This document shows positions 18,672 to 29,317 of a stretch of 64,000 bases of DNA, one piece after another. The stretch covers positions 4,650,001-4,714,000 of the forward strand of contig CP091064.1 in the NCBI GenBank assembly GCA_021907015.1. Direction: 5' to 3'. Below the pieces are notes generated by a model that saw only the letters and a list, made by a program, of their open reading frames with translations, had not been told where the DNA came from and made no database searches. Within the stretch, counting starts at the first letter, position 1, and each line of letters begins with the position of its first letter. The position numbers and the translations under genes are program-made. This DNA is from Pectobacterium sp. PL152. Its GTDB lineage: Bacteria; Pseudomonadota; Gammaproteobacteria; Enterobacterales; Enterobacteriaceae.

Positions 18672-20929
18672 ATGATGTCAGTAAATAGTCTGGCGTGGGC
18701 CAGCGTGCTGGGTATCCTGCCGCTGCTTTTTTGCCGCAGCTCCCAGCGCAAACACTGCTGTGGTGGGGTGTGGGGCTATCTATCTGTGTGGTATTGGGTG
18801 GATATCGTCATGCAAGCGTACGGTTTGTCGCCCTTGTTGCCGTGAGTTTTTGTTGGGCAGCGTTGAATGCGCAAACCCTGCTGCTACAAATCGATCGTTT
18901 CACGCAGGATTCGGTTAATGCTGTCGTGACAATAAGCAGCATACGGTTCAGTGAACACGGGGATGAGGGGATCACGGTTCGGCTGGAAGAGATCAATCAG
19001 CGGCGAATCTTCCCGCCGCTGTATGCGCAACTGACCGTATCACCAGCGATGGAAAACTGGTGCGGCGGCCAACGCTGGGCGATAACCGCCAGTTTACGAC
19101 CTATCCATAGTCGGCTAAATGAAGGTGGCTTTGATAGCCAGCGCTGGGCGATAGCCAAACGGCAACCGCTATCGGGGCGTGTACTTGTGGCAAAGGTGGC
19201 TGATAGCCGCTGTGATTTCCGCCAGCGTACGATCACCCAGGCGGAACAGCAGGTGCAGGGGTTACCGTGGCGTTCTATTTTACTGGCGCTGACGTTCGGC
19301 GAGATGAAAACGGTTAGCTCAGCGCTCAAGGCGCTCCTTCAGAATACCGGGACGATGCACCTGATGGCGATCTCCGGCCTCCATATCGTGCTTGCGGGGC
19401 TGGTTGGCTGGGGAATGGCGCGGGCGTTACAGTATGGCTTTCCCGTGCAGTGGATTGGCTATCGTTTCCCATTGCTCACGAGCGCGGTGGTTGCCTGGGG
19501 ATATGTCTGGCTGGCTGGAGGAAATCCGCCTGCTGTGCGATCTGCTCTGGCACTTAGCGTGTGGGTCTGCTTAAAAGTGTGGAGCGTTAACTGTTCAGCT
19601 TGGCAGGTCTGGCTATGGTGCGTTGCGCTGATTCTGGTCAGCGATCCGTTGAGCGTGCTGTCAGACAGTTTCTGGCTATCGTGCCTCGCGGTGGCATCGC
19701 TGATTTTCTGGTTTCAGTGGGCACCGCTTCCTCATCGATTACAGACGCGGCGCCGATGGTTCTGGCTACGTTGGATCCACCTGCAAACGGGAATCACTCT
19801 GCTGTTGATGCCCTTGCAGCTTCATATTTTCCACGGTTTTAGCATTACCTCTCTGCCGGCCAATCTATGGGCGGTGCCTTTAGTGTCGTTCGTGACGACG
19901 CCGCTTATTTTGCTGGCGTTGATCACGATGGCATTCGCGCCGCTGAGCGGTATGCTCTGGTGGCTGGCGGATGTTTCGCTGCGTGTGGTGTTCGCACCGC
20001 TGACGTATTTGCAAACGGGTTGGGTATATCTTGATGCATCACTGCTGCTAGGAAGCGTCGCGGGGTGGGGAGCTGTTGTCATATGGCGCTTTCGCTGGTG
20101 GCGTATTCATCCGGCGAGTGTCGGCGTGCTGATTCTGGTTTTATTGGCCTTCCGCATAAAGAGCGATGAACCGGATTGGCGTGTGGACATGTTGGATGTC
20201 GGGCATGGTCTGGCCATCGTGATTGAGCAACGTGGAAAGGCGGTACTGTACGATACGGGAAACCGTTGGGAAGGGGGCGATATGGCGATGCGAGAAATTC
20301 TGCCTTACCTACGCTGGCGGGGCGTCGACGTGGAAAACATTATCCTGAGCCACAGCCACATGGATCATATCGGGGGACTGGAGACGCTACAGAAAGCCTA
20401 CCCTGAAGCTACGACATATAGCGCCACCAACGCGATGAATCATCGCTCTTGTCTACGCGGTGAGCGTTGGCGTTGGCAGGATCTCACGTTTACCGTGCTG
20501 TGGCCGCCAGCGCTCGTTGAACGAGCGGAAAACAACCACTCCTGTGTGATCCGCGTTGATGATGGTAAACACCGTGTTTTATTAACGGGCGATCTGGAAT
20601 CGGATGCGGAAAGGGCGCTGATTCGGTTAGAACGCAGTGCCCTGCGTGCGAATTTGTTACAAATCCCTCATCATGGCAGCAAGACATCCTCCTCGCCTCC
20701 CTTCATTCGTGCAGTTAATGCCGAGTTTGTTATCGCCTCGGCGGCACGCTATAGCCCGTGGCGGCTGCCTTCAGTAAAGATTGTCGAACGATATCGACAA
20801 TATGGTTACTCATGGCTTGATACCGCATCATTTGGTCAGCTAAGTGCACGTTTTTCAGCGATTCATGGCACATTCTACGGTTCAGGGATCACATATCGCC
20901 TCGTTGGTATCATCAGTGGTTTGGCGTAG
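18672..20929 (+). CDS. comEC: ComEC/Rec2 family DNA-uptake channel protein (YcaI)
   Basis: Polytopic inner-membrane protein, 752 residues after one T is restored in 18727-18732; this joins the true N-terminus MMSVNSLAWASVLGILPLLF (start 18672, AAAAAAAGGG upstream) to the rest. Order: N-terminal membrane and OB-like part (about 1-190), ComEC competence domain with the core around MHLMAISGLHIVLAGLVGWG, and a C-terminal metallo-beta-lactamase-like domain with LSHSHMDHIGG and LLTGDLESDAE. In competent bacteria it carries single-stranded DNA across the membrane; the role in enterobacteria is less clear. It precedes msbA, as in E. coli. Confidence 0.92.
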
Positions 20930-20983
20930 GGCGGTATAATGAGTAAAATGGTCGGCTATTTCTTCCCGATTCAGGTTTACTAC

Positions 20984-22730
20984 ATGCTGAATGATAAAGA
21001 TCTCTCCACCTGGCAGACCTTTCGCCGCCTATGGCCGATGATCTCTCCTTTTAAGGCAGGGCTTGCTGCTGCTGCAATTGCACTCATTATTAACGCAGCC
21101 GGCGATACCTTGATGCTCTCCCTGCTTAAGCCCTTGCTGGATGAAGGATTTGGCAAAGCGGAACGTTCCGTATTGCTCTGGATGCCGTTGGTTGTCATTG
21201 GGTTGATGCTAGTAAGAGGGGCGTCAGGCTTCGTGTCCAGCTACTGCGTTGCCTGGGTTTCCGGCAAAGTGGTGATGAATATGCGTCGCCGCCTGTTCTC
21301 CCATATCATGGGGATGCCGGTGTCGTTCTTCGATCAGCAGTCAACTGGGACGTTGTTATCCCGAATCACCTACGATTCGGAGCAGGTCGCGGCATCGTCG
21401 TCAGGTGCGTTGATTACGGTTGTCAGAGAAGGGGCCTCAATTATCGGCCTGTTTATTCTGATGTTCTACTACAGTTGGCAATTGTCCATCATTCTGATTG
21501 TGATTGCACCGATTGTATCGATCGCCATGCGCATGGTGTCCAAGCGGTTCCGCAGTATCAGTAAAAACATGCAGAATACGATGGGGCATGTCACCACCAG
21601 CACGGAGCAAATGCTTAAAGGGCATAAAGAAGTACTGATGTTTGGCGGCCAGGATGTTGAGACTAAACGTTTTGATCAGGTCAGCAACCGGATGCGCCAA
21701 CAGGGTATGAAAATGGTATCCGCGTCGTCGATTTCGGATCCTGTTATTCAACTGATTGCTTCGCTTGCGCTGGCCTTTGTGCTGTATGCTGCCAGCTTCC
21801 CCAACGTGATGGAAACGCTAACTGCAGGGACGATCACGGTGGTGTTCTCTTCCATGATCGCGCTGATGCGTCCGCTAAAATCTTTGACCAATGTGAACGC
21901 ACAGTTCCAGAGCGGGATGGCCGCGTGCCAGACGCTGTTCGCGATTCTGGATATGGAGCAGGAGCGTGATACGGGTAAACGGGAAATCGAGCGCGCGCAA
22001 GGAGAACTCGAATTCCGCCAGGTGAGTTTTGCTTACCCAGGAAGAGAAAATCTGGCGCTGAGAAATATCAATCTGCATATTCCCGTGGGTAAAACGGTAG
22101 CGTTGGTTGGCCGCTCTGGTTCCGGTAAATCAACGATTGCCAGTTTGATCACGCGTTTTACGACATTCAATCCGGTGAAATTCTGCTCGATGGTCACGAT
22201 TTACGTGAGTATCGCCTGTCTTCCTTGCGTAATCAGGTGGCGCTGGTTTCTCAAAACGTGCATCTATTCAACGATACGATAGCGAACAACATCGCCTATG
22301 CCCGCAATGAACACTATAGCCGTGAAGAAATTGAGCGTGCGGCGACAATGGCCTATGCGATGGATTTCATCAATAAGATGGAACACGGTTTGGATACGAT
22401 CATTGGTGAAAATGGCGTGATGCTTTCTGGCGGACAGCGGCAGCGTATCGCGATTGCCCGCGCTTTGCTGCGCGATAGCCCGATCCTGATCTTGGATGAG
22501 GCCACATCGGCGTTGGATACGGAATCGGAACGCGCGATTCAGGCGGCATTAGACGAACTGCAAAAGATCGTACCTCACTGGTGATTGCACACCGTCTCTC
22601 CACGATTGAAAAAGCGGATGAGATTTTGGTCGTTGAAGATGGCAGAATCATTGAACGTGGTAACCATGTTGCATTACTGGCGGCGAATGGTGCTTATGCC
22701 CAGCTACACAGAATGCAGTTTGGCGAATGA
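20984..22730 (+). CDS. msbA: Lipid A export ATP-binding/permease protein MsbA
   Basis: Essential flippase for lipid A-core, an ABC half-transporter that works as a homodimer in the inner membrane. It is 582 residues after two repairs (T-run 22156-22159, lost A at 22567), equal to E. coli. Six membrane helices in about 1-320, then the ATPase: Walker [10 protein letters not shown], signature LSGGQRQR, Walker [13 protein letters not shown] and the His switch in VIAHRLST. The start at 20984 ([17 protein letters not shown]) matches the family, whereas the ATG at 20939 would add 15 residues. The stop overlaps the lpxK start (ATGA). Confidence 0.95.
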
Positions 22731-23725
22731 TTGAGCGTATCTGGTCTGGTCGCTCGCGGCTTTATTGGCTGTTGCTGCCGTTTTCATGGCTATACGGATT
22801 CATCACGTTTCTGATCCGCCAGAGCTATCGGCTGGGGTGGCGGAAAAGCTGGCGATCTCCCGTTCCTGTCGTGGTTGTAGGAAACCTGACGGCAGGCGGC
22901 AACGGTAAGACTCCGCTGGTCATTTGGCTTGTCGAGCACCTACAGCGCAGAGGTTATCGTGTCGGCGTGGTGTCACGTGGTTACGGTGGGAAAGCTGAAC
23001 ATTATCCTCTGCTGCTGGATGGAGCAGTGACGACGGCGCAGGCTGGCGATGAGCCTGTGCTGATTTTTCAGCGAACCGGAGCGCCCGTTGCGGTGGCCCC
23101 CGTCGCCGGGATGCCGTGAGTGCGTTATTGGCGCAGCACACGCTAGATGTGGTGATCACCGATGATGGATTACAGCACTATGCGTTGGAAAGAGATATTG
23201 AGCTGGTTGTGATTGATGGAATGCGGCGTTTTGGCAATGGATGGTGGCTGCCCGCAGGTCCAATGCGGGAAAGAGAAAGCCGTCTGGCCTCGGTGGATGC
23301 AGTCATTGTTAACGGCGGTACGCCGCGAGCAAACGAGATAGGCATGACATTAAGCGCGGGTATGGCGGTTAACTTACTTTCTGGTGAGTCCCGACCGCTG
23401 AGTCAGTTGCAGGATGTGGTTGCGATGGCGGGCATCGGACATCCCCGCGTTTTTTGCTACGCTGCGTGAGGCTGGCGTCAGCATTGCACGTGAAATTGCT
23501 TTTGCTGACCATCAATCATACCAGCCAGAACAGCTCAGCTCGTTGACTCAGGATGCGACACAGCCGCTGCTGATGACGGAAAAAGATGCCGTAAAATGTA
23601 AGGCGTTCGCTCAGGGTAACTGGTGGTACCTGCCCGTTGATGCCGTGCTGGCTGAACCCCACGGCACGCAATTGCTCGACAAACTGGAAAATGTGCTTAA
23701 TCGGAATGCGGGCAGCAGAACATAA
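22727..23725 (+). CDS. lpxK: Tetraacyldisaccharide 4'-kinase LpxK
   Basis: Phosphorylates the lipid A precursor at the 4' position, an essential step of the Raetz pathway at the inner membrane. It is 333 residues after three one-base repairs (C-run 23097-23101, C-run 23443-23446 and T-run 23450-23455). The N-terminal membrane anchor is followed by the P-loop [20 protein letters not shown]. Further on are SRGYGGK and the conserved DDGLQHY. Overlaps msbA by four bases, as often in enterobacteria. Three breaks in an essential gene are strong evidence that the breaks are sequencing errors. Confidence 0.95.
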
Positions 23726-23836
23726 ATTGGTCCGCTACCACGGTTTCAGATATCCCTTGTGGATATCACCTTATTAGATCGCTGCTGTAGCGAGAAAGAA
23801 CATGCCGATCATCGATCGGCCAAAGATGGAGGAAGC

Positions 23837-24019
23837 ATGGATCACCGTTTACTTGAGATTGTTGCCTGCCCTGTTTGTAATGGTCGGCTGTATTTTAATA
23901 AAGAGAAACTGGAGCTGATATGCAAGGTCGATGGTTTGGCCTATCCGGTTCGTGATGGCATCCCCGTGTTGCTGGAAAACGAGGCGCGTAAACTCGGCGC
24001 TGACGAGATAACGCAATGA
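23837..24019 (+). CDS. ycaR: YcaR, Trm112-like small protein (UPF0434)
   Basis: A 60-residue protein beginning [24 protein letters not shown] is kept, but the second Cys pair of zinc-binding Trm112 proteins is reduced to one Cys (LICKVDG). The start at 23837 has GGAGG upstream. The stop overlaps the kdsB start (ATGA type), as in E. coli. Function is not established. Confidence 0.92.
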   Translation: MDHRLLEIVACPVCNGRLYFNKEKLELICKVDGLAYPVRDGIPVLLENEARKLGADEITQ

Positions 24020-24768
24020 CCTTTACCGTAATCATTCCTGCGCGTTTTGCGTCAAGCCGACTGCCCGGTAAGCCGCTGGCGGACATCAATGGCAAACCAA
24101 TGGTCGTCCATGTGATGGAACGGGCGTTGGAATCGGGTGCGCAGCGCGTTATTGTCGCTACCGACCATCCTGATGTTGAAACGGCTGTGCGGCAAGCGGG
24201 CGGTGAAGTGTGCCTGACCCGCACCGATCATAATTCCGGCACGGAGCGTCTGGCTGAAGTCATTGAGCGCTACGGTTTTACCGACGATGACATCATCGTT
24301 AATGTTCAGGGCGATGAACCACTCATTCCTTCCGTGATCATTCGTCAGGTGGCAGAAAACCTCGCAGCCAGTAAAGCGGGAATGGCAACGCTGGCGGTGC
24401 CGATTGAAACCAGCGAAGAAGCATTCAACCCGAATGCAGTAAAAGTGGTTACCGACGCCGAGGGATACGCGCTGTATTTTTCCCGTGCGACGATTCCTTG
24501 GGACAGAGAGCGTTTTGCTCAGTCGAAAGAAACCATTGGCGATCATTTCCTGCGTCATATCGGCATTTATGCCTACCGTGCGGGGTTTGTGCGCCGTTAT
24601 GTCAGTTGGGCCCCGAGCCAACTGGAGCAAATCGAATTACTGGAGCAACTGCGCGTGCTGTGGTACGGCGAGAAGATTCACGTTGCGGTTGCGAAAGCGG
24701 TGCCTAGCGTCGGCGTGGATACGCCAGAAGATCTGGCCCGTGTGCGGCACGTCATGGCGAATCAGTAA
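24016..24768 (+). CDS. kdsB: 3-deoxy-manno-octulosonate cytidylyltransferase KdsB
   Basis: Activates Kdo with CTP to CMP-Kdo for the lipopolysaccharide inner core, in the cytoplasm. It has 250 residues (E. coli 248). The nucleotidyltransferase N-terminus [22 protein letters not shown], the motif [10 protein letters not shown] and the C-terminal [13 protein letters not shown] are diagnostic. Overlaps ycaR by four bases and ends before a strong terminator. Confidence 0.96.
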   Translation: MTFTVIIPARFASSRLPGKPLADINGKPMVVHVMERALESGAQRVIVATDHPDVETAVRQAGGEVCLTRTDHNSGTERLAEVIERYGFTDDDIIVNVQGDEPLIPSVIIRQVAENLAASKAGMATLAVPIETSEEAFNPNAVKVVTDAEGYALYFSRATIPWDRERFAQSKETIGDHFLRHIGIYAYRAGFVRRYVSWAPSQLEQIELLEQLRVLWYGEKIHVAVAKAVPSVGVDTPEDLARVRHVMANQ

Positions 24769-24802
24769 GCTGTAAGCTCTATCACGCTATGCTGCGATAA
24801 AT

Positions 24803-24858
24803 ACGTCATGGGGGAATCTATTCTTACCGGAATAGATTTTTCCCATGACGTTTTTTTT
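24803..24858 (+). terminator. Strong intrinsic terminator after kdsB
   Basis: ACGTCATGGG...GAATCTATTC pairs with GAATAGATTT...CCCATGACG in a long hairpin, followed by eight T. It isolates the pectate lyase gene from the lipid A genes. Confidence 0.9.
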
Positions 24859-24990
24859 CTTTATACGACATATTATCTTTTAAATGATTTAGCACTTATT
24901 TAGATAAGTATTCTTAAAAACTCTCAAATTACGCTGTACCGCTTTATTCCATAGACGATTTATTTTCATTCTGAATTGATGAATAGCGAG

Positions 24991-25007
24991 TGGAACTTTT
25001 ATTTTCA
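24991..25007. promoter_or_regulatory. Possible KdgR box before the pectate lyase gene
   Basis: TGGAACTTTTATTTTCA is a rough palindrome (TGGAAC / TTTTCA) of the sort bound by KdgR, the pectinolysis repressor of soft-rot bacteria. It lies about 80 bp before the start in an A/T-rich leader. The match is partial, so this is a candidate only. The leader 24859-25081 holds no gene. Confidence 0.3.
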
Positions 25008-25081
25008 TATTTAAATGCTACTATCAATTCGCCATGTTTTTGCATGGCGTTTTTGTTATTTCAACTAAGGATGGTAATGAT

Positions 25082-26395
25082 ATGAATGCTAAACGTTATA
25101 TCGCAAATTTTTTTCTCGGCGGTATGCTGATGGGAGCTGCGGCCAGCAGCAGCGCGGCGGTGTATTACATGGCGCCCAACGGTAATGACGCGAATAACGG
25201 CAGTAAAAACTCCCCCTGGAAAACGATCGATCGCGCGCAGAAAACATTAAATCCCGGTGACCGTCTGTGGATCCGTGGCGGTAACTACGTGTTTACCAAG
25301 GGGCTGAACGTCTGTGCAACGCGTACTGATGTGGTGAACGCGATTACGCTGAACAAGAGCGGTACTGAAGGTAAGCGCATTGAGTATTGGGCGTACAGCG
25401 GAGAAGTGCCCGTGTTTGATTTCAGTCAGATGCAGGATGATTGCCGCGTCAAAGGCTTCAACGTTGTGGCAGATTGGATCTCTCTGAAAGGACTGGAAAT
25501 AACCGGTGTCCCGCAGCGCAATAACCTTAACCATGAATCCTGGGGAGTGTGGATTCGGGGCAGCAATAATATATTCGAACAGTTAAATATCCACCATATT
25601 ATGGGTACGGGTTTGTTTATCCAGCGTGGGGGATATAACCTGGTATTGAATAGTGACTCCCACCATAATTACGATCCGCTAACCTCTAATGGCGCTGGTC
25701 AAAGTGGCGATGGATTTGGTGCGCATATTCCGGCTAATCAACCAGGTAATATTTTCAGCGGTTGCCGGGCATGGTCAAACTCGGATGATGGCTTCGATTT
25801 AATTAATGCCTATTCTCCGGTGCTGATTGAAAACTCCTGGGCGTGGTCACACGGTTATTTGCCGGGAACGACGCAGTCGCTGCCAGCAGGTAATGGTAAT
25901 GGCTTTAAAATCGGTGGCTACGGTGGCGTTTATGTGGCAAATGCGGTGAAGCATACCGTGCGTAACTCGGTTGCGTTTTTAAATAAAGCAGCCGGTTTTT
26001 ATGCTAACCACCATCCGGTAGCGAACGATTTCTTTAACAACACTGGCTATAAAAATAACCCCAACTTTAATATCCGCGGTATTGATGCAAACGGAAAAGC
26101 AATTGGATTAGGTACGCTACGCAATAACGTTTCTCATGGCGGTAAAGACCTGTCGTTCTCCGATGGAGCGAACATGCGCTATAACTCATGGGATCTGAAA
26201 ATTGCGGTATCAGATTCTGATTTCGAGAGCGTATCCGTGACCGGATGGGATGCACCGCGTCAGGCAGATGGCAGCTTGCCGGTACTGAAGAGTCTGCATC
26301 TTGCGTCGGGTAGTGCGCTAATCAACAAGGGTGGAGATGTCAAACTGCCTTACAAAGGTTCAGCGCCAGATCTGGGTGCCTTTGAACGCGAATAA
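25082..26395 (+). CDS. Secreted pectate lyase, polysaccharide lyase family 9 (PelL/PelX-like)
   Basis: Cleaves polygalacturonate by beta-elimination, a plant cell-wall virulence enzyme. It has 437 residues; the start at 25082 is set by the signal peptide MNAKRYIANFFLGGMLMGAA (cleavage likely after SSSAA, about residue 26). The parallel beta-helix ends GSAPDLGAFERE, close to Dickeya PelL. Compared from memory with Pel9A (D209, D233, D234, D237, K273), the calcium ligands are D210, D235, D236 and D239 (in SNSDDGFDL) and the catalytic Lys is K276 (GNGFKIGG). Export past the outer membrane by the Out type II system is expected. It is flanked by a terminator and a hairpin, between genes adjacent or near in E. 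coli, and so looks like an insertion. Confidence 0.9.
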   Translation: MNAKRYIANFFLGGMLMGAAASSSAAVYYMAPNGNDANNGSKNSPWKTIDRAQKTLNPGDRLWIRGGNYVFTKGLNVCATRTDVVNAITLNKSGTEGKRIEYWAYSGEVPVFDFSQMQDDCRVKGFNVVADWISLKGLEITGVPQRNNLNHESWGVWIRGSNNIFEQLNIHHIMGTGLFIQRGGYNLVLNSDSHHNYDPLTSNGAGQSGDGFGAHIPANQPGNIFSGCRAWSNSDDGFDLINAYSPVLIENSWAWSHGYLPGTTQSLPAGNGNGFKIGGYGGVYVANAVKHTVRNSVAFLNKAAGFYANHHPVANDFFNNTGYKNNPNFNIRGIDANGKAIGLGTLRNNVSHGGKDLSFSDGANMRYNSWDLKIAVSDSDFESVSVTGWDAPRQADGSLPVLKSLHLASGSALINKGGDVKLPYKGSAPDLGAFERE

Positions 26396-26430
26396 TGGCG
26401 GCGTGTTAATTCACTAGCCTGTCACTCACA

Positions 26431-26458
26431 ATGTTCCCTGCTCGTCAGCAGGGAACAT
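26431..26458. terminator. Perfect 12-bp hairpin after the pectate lyase gene
   Basis: ATGTTCCCTGCT and AGCAGGGAACAT flank CGTC. No T run follows, so it is a weak or assisted terminator or an mRNA 3' stabiliser. The top of the same sequence (GTTCCCTG) recurs at 26483-26490. Confidence 0.6.
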
Positions 26459-26509
26459 CGCTGCAACAACTCTGGCAAGGCGTGTTCCCTGTCGGAGTTG
26501 ATCCCCGCT

Positions 26510-26591
26510 TATACTCTAACTAAGTCGAGTTTCAGGACAAAACATTAGCGCTTTGAACAACGCACATGCAACTTGAAGTATGACGAGTATA
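26510..26591. repeat. Internally deleted ERIC element (82 bp)
   Basis: The left end TATACTCTAACTAAGTCGAG and the right end CAACTTGAAGTATGACGAGT(ATA) match both outer ends of the ERIC copy at 43978-44102, but the central ERIC core is missing. It lies just upstream of ycbJ. Confidence 0.7.
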
Positions 26592-26675
26592 TTTGATCTG
26601 CGTTGAAGTATTTGTCGCCTGCTCGCCGCATCATGGTGGATGGAGTCATTTGGCTCAACGGAGGTATAGCTGTTT

Positions 26676-27565
26676 ATGGAACAGTTGAAATCGGAGCTTA
26701 GCACGGTGTTGGGGAAAGCCTCAGCCGGCTTGAGCGTATAAGCGAACAGCCCTATGCAGATCTGTATGCCTTGTATGATAAAGAAGGAAACGCGATACCC
26801 TTGTTGGCTAAGAGCTATGTATGCCAGGGGTGGCTCAGCAGGAAGCCTACAAGCTCTCGATGCTGGCGCGTGAGGGAGATGTCCGTTTACCAACTGTTTA
26901 CGGGTTGGTGTTGACGCAACAGCAGCCTTATCGGGAGCTGTTGCTGATTGAGCGCTTGCGCGGTGTGTCGGTGGAGGCGCCACCACGAAGCGGCCAGCGC
27001 TGGACGCTGCTGATGGATCAGATTGTTGAAAGCATATTAGCCTGGCACCGCATTGATAGTCATGGTTGTGTTGGTTCTGTCGATAGCACAGGACAACGAT
27101 TGGGTCAGTTGGTACCAACAGCGTGTGGAAGTGCTGTGGTCGACGTTACTCAACGTCAGTGCGCCACAGCTGACGCAACAAGATCGAGGCGTGCTTTATC
27201 GTTCTCGCCAGTGTTTGGCGATGCTATTTGAAGATTTCGAGGATGGCTGTGTACTGGTTCACGGCAACCTTTCGCTGCGCAGCATGTTGAAAGACGCGCG
27301 TAGCGATCAGCTGTTGGCGATGATTAATCCAGGCATGATGCTGTGGGCGCCCAGAGAGTATGAACTCTTCCGGCTTTGTGAATCCGGCATGCCGGAGCAG
27401 TTGCTTTATCACTACCTGAAACAGGCGCCGGTCGCTGAGTCCTTTGTCTACCGACGCTGGTTGTATGCTATCTGGGAAGCCGTGGCCCGCTATATTCACA
27501 CGGGCCAATTAGACCGTCAGCTCTTTGATATGGCTTCCCGAGAGCTGTCCCCTTGGCTGGAATGA
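26676..27565 (+). CDS. ycbJ: YcbJ, uncharacterised phosphotransferase-like protein
   Basis: Conserved enterobacterial protein with an aminoglycoside-phosphotransferase-like look; function unknown. It becomes 297 residues, the same as E. coli YcbJ, after restoring one G at 26711-26714, one G at 26827-26830 and two bases near 27088-27091. Conserved parts are LLLIERLRGVSVEAPPRSG, ESILAWHRIDSHGCVG, VLVHGNLSLRSMLKDARSDQ (the catalytic-loop-like HGNxxxxN position reads HGNLSLRS, so catalysis is doubtful) and LWAPREYELFRL. Start MEQLKSELST at 26676 with GGAGG at 26660-26664. It converges with elyC, whose end overlaps it. Confidence 0.88.
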
Positions 27566-28365
27566 GTCTGTGGCTGTTCGGCGTTGTGCGGTGTCGTCGA
27601 GGTTCCTTTCAGCGCTTGCCAGAGGCGACCAAGTGTTTCATACCAGGCGCGTTCGCTGTGCGATAAATAGTAAGCGGATGGAAAAATTTTCTCCCACGGG
27701 TTGAGCGCGGACGTGATCGCCATCTGATTCGCCGGAGCCGGAATTGGTGCCAGCCCCTGAGCCTGGAAGAATCGTATGGCGCGAGGCAGGTGGTTGGCCG
27801 AGGTCACTAATAAGAAAGGGCGATCGCCAACAATCTTGGCGGTTGCCGCCGCTTCTTCTTCCGTATCCCTTGGCGTATCCAGAATGACGATATCCTGTTG
27901 CGGAATCCCCAGACTCTCTGCTACCAGTGCCGCGGTTTTCGCACTGCTAACTGGGTTACCCTGCGCTGCGCCGCCAGTAAAAATCAATTTTGCGCCGGGG
28001 TTGGCATGATACAGACGAACGCCTTCCGTCACGCGCGGGAGGCTGTTGCTGATCAGATTGGAGCTGGGTGCCCATTCCGCGTTATAGGTATACCCCCCGC
28101 CTAGCACGACGATATAGTCGGCTTTGCTCGCCTGCGGCGTTTGCCGCCAGGTCGGGTAGTGTGATTCCAGTGGTAACAACAGCCTATCGGCGACAGGTTG
28201 CAGACTGAGCAGAATAAGCGCCAGCCAACTGGCTAATATTATCGTTCTTCCCGTGCGCTGCCGTTGGGTAAACCAGAGCAGCAGCAGGCCGACACCCATC
28301 AGAAGCAATAGCAATGGCAGAGGCTGCAGAAGGCCACCGACGAACTTTTTGAGTGTGAAAAGCAT
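27517..28365 (-). CDS. elyC: Envelope biogenesis factor ElyC (YcbC), DUF218
   Basis: Inner-membrane protein linked in E. coli to peptidoglycan assembly at low temperature through undecaprenyl phosphate metabolism. It has 282 residues. Two N-terminal membrane segments (about 12-35 and 40-58) are followed by a DUF218 domain with YIVVLGGGYTYNAEWAPSSN, GAKLIFTGGAAQGNPVS and LLVTSANHLPRA. The C-terminal tail, rich in Gln, Ser and Thr, is longer than in E. coli and overlaps the ycbJ end by 49 bases on the opposite strand. Divergent from cmoM. Confidence 0.93.
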   Translation of the reverse strand: MLFTLKKFVGGLLQPLPLLLLLMGVGLLLLWFTQRQRTGRTIILASWLALILLSLQPVADRLLLPLESHYPTWRQTPQASKADYIVVLGGGYTYNAEWAPSSNLISNSLPRVTEGVRLYHANPGAKLIFTGGAAQGNPVSSAKTAALVAESLGIPQQDIVILDTPRDTEEEAAATAKIVGDRPFLLVTSANHLPRAIRFFQAQGLAPIPAPANQMAITSALNPWEKIFPSAYYLSHSERAWYETLGRLWQALKGTSTTPHNAEQPQTHSSQGDSSREAISKS

Positions 28366-28531
28366 AAAATTGCATTCCTTTTGAGTGAAAAAACCGCATC
28401 CGGGAAGATATCATGCGGTAAGGCCATTTATTCTAAGCCAGCCTGTGCCAAAATGGCAGGCTGGAAAAATCGCACCGCGCAGACATGTGCTGCACGAGCA
28501 GCCCCGTTTATATGATGCGGAACAATGACTG

Positions 28532-29317
28532 ATGCAGGATCGCAATTTTAACGATATCGCCGAAAAATTTGCTCAGAATATCTATGGCACAACGAAGGGA
28601 AGACTTCGGCTGGCGGTATTGTGGCAGGATCTTAGCGATCTTTTGACCCAGCTTCCGGCACGGCCGTTGCGTATCCTTGATGCGGGAGGCGGTGAAGGGC
28701 AGATGGCGTGTCGTCTGGCGGCTTTAGGACATCAGGTATTGTTGTGCGATGTTTCCGATGAGATGATTCAGCGCGCCAAAAATGCGGCTGCAGCGCAGGG
28801 GGTCACCCATAATATGCGTTTTGTGCAGTGTGCCGCACAGGATATCGCGCAATATATGGAAAGCCCCGCCGATCTGATATTGTTCCACGCGGTGCTGGAG
28901 TGGGTCGCGCAACCGCAGCAGATGCTGAAAATATTGTATGATTGCCTGTCGCCGGGTGGTGCGCTGTCTTTGATGTTTTATAACCATCACGGACTGTTGA
29001 TGCGTAACATGGTGCTGGGCAACTTTGATTATGTTCAGGCCGGCATGCCGAAGAACAAACGGCGTTCGCTATCGCCAGATCACCCGCTGGATCCGCAAGA
29101 GGTGTACGGCTGGCTTGATGAAATGGGGCTGACCATTAGCGGAAAAACTGGCGTGCGTGTGTTTCATGACTACCTGCAGAATAAGCAGCAGCAAATTGAT
29201 AAGTTTGCCGACATTCTGGAGCTCGAACAGCGGTATTGTCGGCAAGAGCCTTTTGTGAGTTTGGGCCGTTATATCCATGTCATGGCGCATAAACCCCATT
29301 TGAAGGATGCATTATGA
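28532..29317 (+). CDS. cmoM: tRNA 5-carboxymethoxyuridine methyltransferase CmoM (SmtA)
   Basis: SAM-dependent enzyme that methylates cmo5U34 to mcmo5U34 in certain tRNAs. It has 261 residues. Motif I is [22 protein letters not shown]; further marks are [11 protein letters not shown] and [14 protein letters not shown]. The ATG at 28532 matches the E. coli start (MQDRNF). Its stop overlaps the mukF start (ATGA), as in E. coli, placing it at the head of the muk operon. Confidence 0.95.
   Translation: MQDRNFNDIAEKFAQNIYGTTKGRLRLAVLWQDLSDLLTQLPARPLRILDAGGGEGQMACRLAALGHQVLLCDVSDEMIQRAKNAAAAQGVTHNMRFVQCAAQDIAQYMESPADLILFHAVLEWVAQPQQMLKILYDCLSPGGALSLMFYNHHGLLMRNMVLGNFDYVQAGMPKNKRRSLSPDHPLDPQEVYGWLDEMGLTISGKTGVRVFHDYLQNKQQQIDKFADILELEQRYCRQEPFVSLGRYIHVMAHKPHLKDAL

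Noticed and set aside
18473..18751. 92-residue - strand ORF between tmaR and comEC
   Set aside because: It overlaps the repaired comEC start and shows no known domain or start signal.
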